A DNA stretch of 6,901 nucleotides. It comes from Chloroflexota bacterium. Lineage in GTDB: Bacteria > Chloroflexota > Anaerolineae > Promineifilales > Promineifilaceae. Shown here in pieces: positions 6,657-6,901 of this stretch (position 1 is its first letter; each line of letters begins with the position of its first letter). The stretch covers positions 4,016,356 through 4,023,256 of the forward strand of contig CP070688.1 in NCBI GenBank assembly GCA_020353135.1, given 5' to 3'. The notes beneath the pieces were generated by a model, which worked only from the letters and a program-made list of their open reading frames with translations, made no database searches and had not been told where the DNA came from. Made by a program: the position numbers and the translations under genes.

Positions 6657-6901
6657 TTAGTCTTGCAACAGAAGATCGATTTCGCCGCGTACGGACTCCA
6701 AGTCACCCAGGCGCAAATAAACAATGGCGTAGCGTATATACGCCACTTCGTCGAGCTCCTTGAGCCGCCTGATAACCTTGTCTCCAACGAGTCGGCTAGG
6801 TACCTCAGATTTGCCCATCTGCTGCAATTCCGCCTCGATTTCCCCCACAAGTTGTTCGATATCAACGGCCGCTACAGGTCGTTTAGCACAGGCGACCCGT
6901 A
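6657..6901 (-). CDS. nrdR: Transcriptional repressor NrdR, C-terminal part (5' end outside window)
   Basis: The frame is open to the right edge, and the last 81 codons of the gene are visible. The sequence has the C-terminal NrdR signature: KRPV near the edge, EIEAELQQMGKSEVPSR, then RRLKELDEVAYIRYAIVY and an acidic helical end. This is most of the ATP-cone domain, which binds ATP or dATP and controls oligomerisation and DNA binding. The N-terminal zinc ribbon that contacts DNA lies beyond the window. Full NrdR proteins are about 150 residues, so roughly half is here. The GTG at 6848 is internal (a Val codon), because the homology continues upstream of it. The stop is 83 bases before nrdJ. 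NrdR represses RNR genes through paired 16-base boxes; none is visible in this window, and any would be expected upstream of nrdR. Confidence 0.94.
   Translation of the reverse strand, partial: RVACAKRPVAAVDIEQLVGEIEAELQQMGKSEVPSRLVGDKVIRRLKELDEVAYIRYAIVYLRLGDLESVRGEIDLLLQD

Overview
The window is moderately GC-rich bacterial DNA holding five protein genes. Two of them run off the window edges. The multidomain lamin-tail/phospholipase-D protein, the B12-dependent ribonucleotide reductase placed directly behind nrdR, and the two-helix pentapeptide-repeat membrane protein together resemble Chloroflexota (Anaerolineae-like) genomes. This placement is inferred from gene types and order, not from a phylogenetic marker. 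No mobile element, CRISPR array, tRNA or rRNA is visible. No gap between genes exceeds about 190 bases.

Left part (+ strand): 1-2007 is the 3' part of a long gene, open to the left edge. It encodes the end of one lamin-tail domain, two PLD/HKD catalytic domains and a second lamin-tail domain, and is probably an exported nuclease or phospholipase-like enzyme. An AT-rich gap with a plausible sigma70-type promoter (TTGCAA-17-TATATT) and overlapping short inverted repeats leads to 2170-2511, an unrecognised 113-residue protein with a CxC...CxxC metal-ribbon pattern. A second gap of 192 bases holds a -10-like element followed by a run of potential RNA stem-loops (2591-2702). These lie just before a membrane-anchored protein (2704-4104) with about 45 pentapeptide repeats.

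Right part (- strand): nrdR (3' part only, 6657 to the right edge) is followed after 83 bases by nrdJ (4147-6573), which is complete with all expected catalytic cysteines and a strong ribosome binding site. The pair forms a dNTP-synthesis unit. NrdJ makes deoxyribonucleotides with adenosylcobalamin and needs no oxygen. NrdR is the ATP/dATP-sensing repressor of RNR genes. nrdJ converges on the pentapeptide gene with only 42 bases between the stop codons.

The two halves are probably functionally independent. The least explained parts are the structured leader before the pentapeptide gene, the orphan CxC/CxxC protein, and the lamin-tail/PLD/PLD/lamin-tail architecture. Nothing here can be called a new defence or mobile system from sequence alone.
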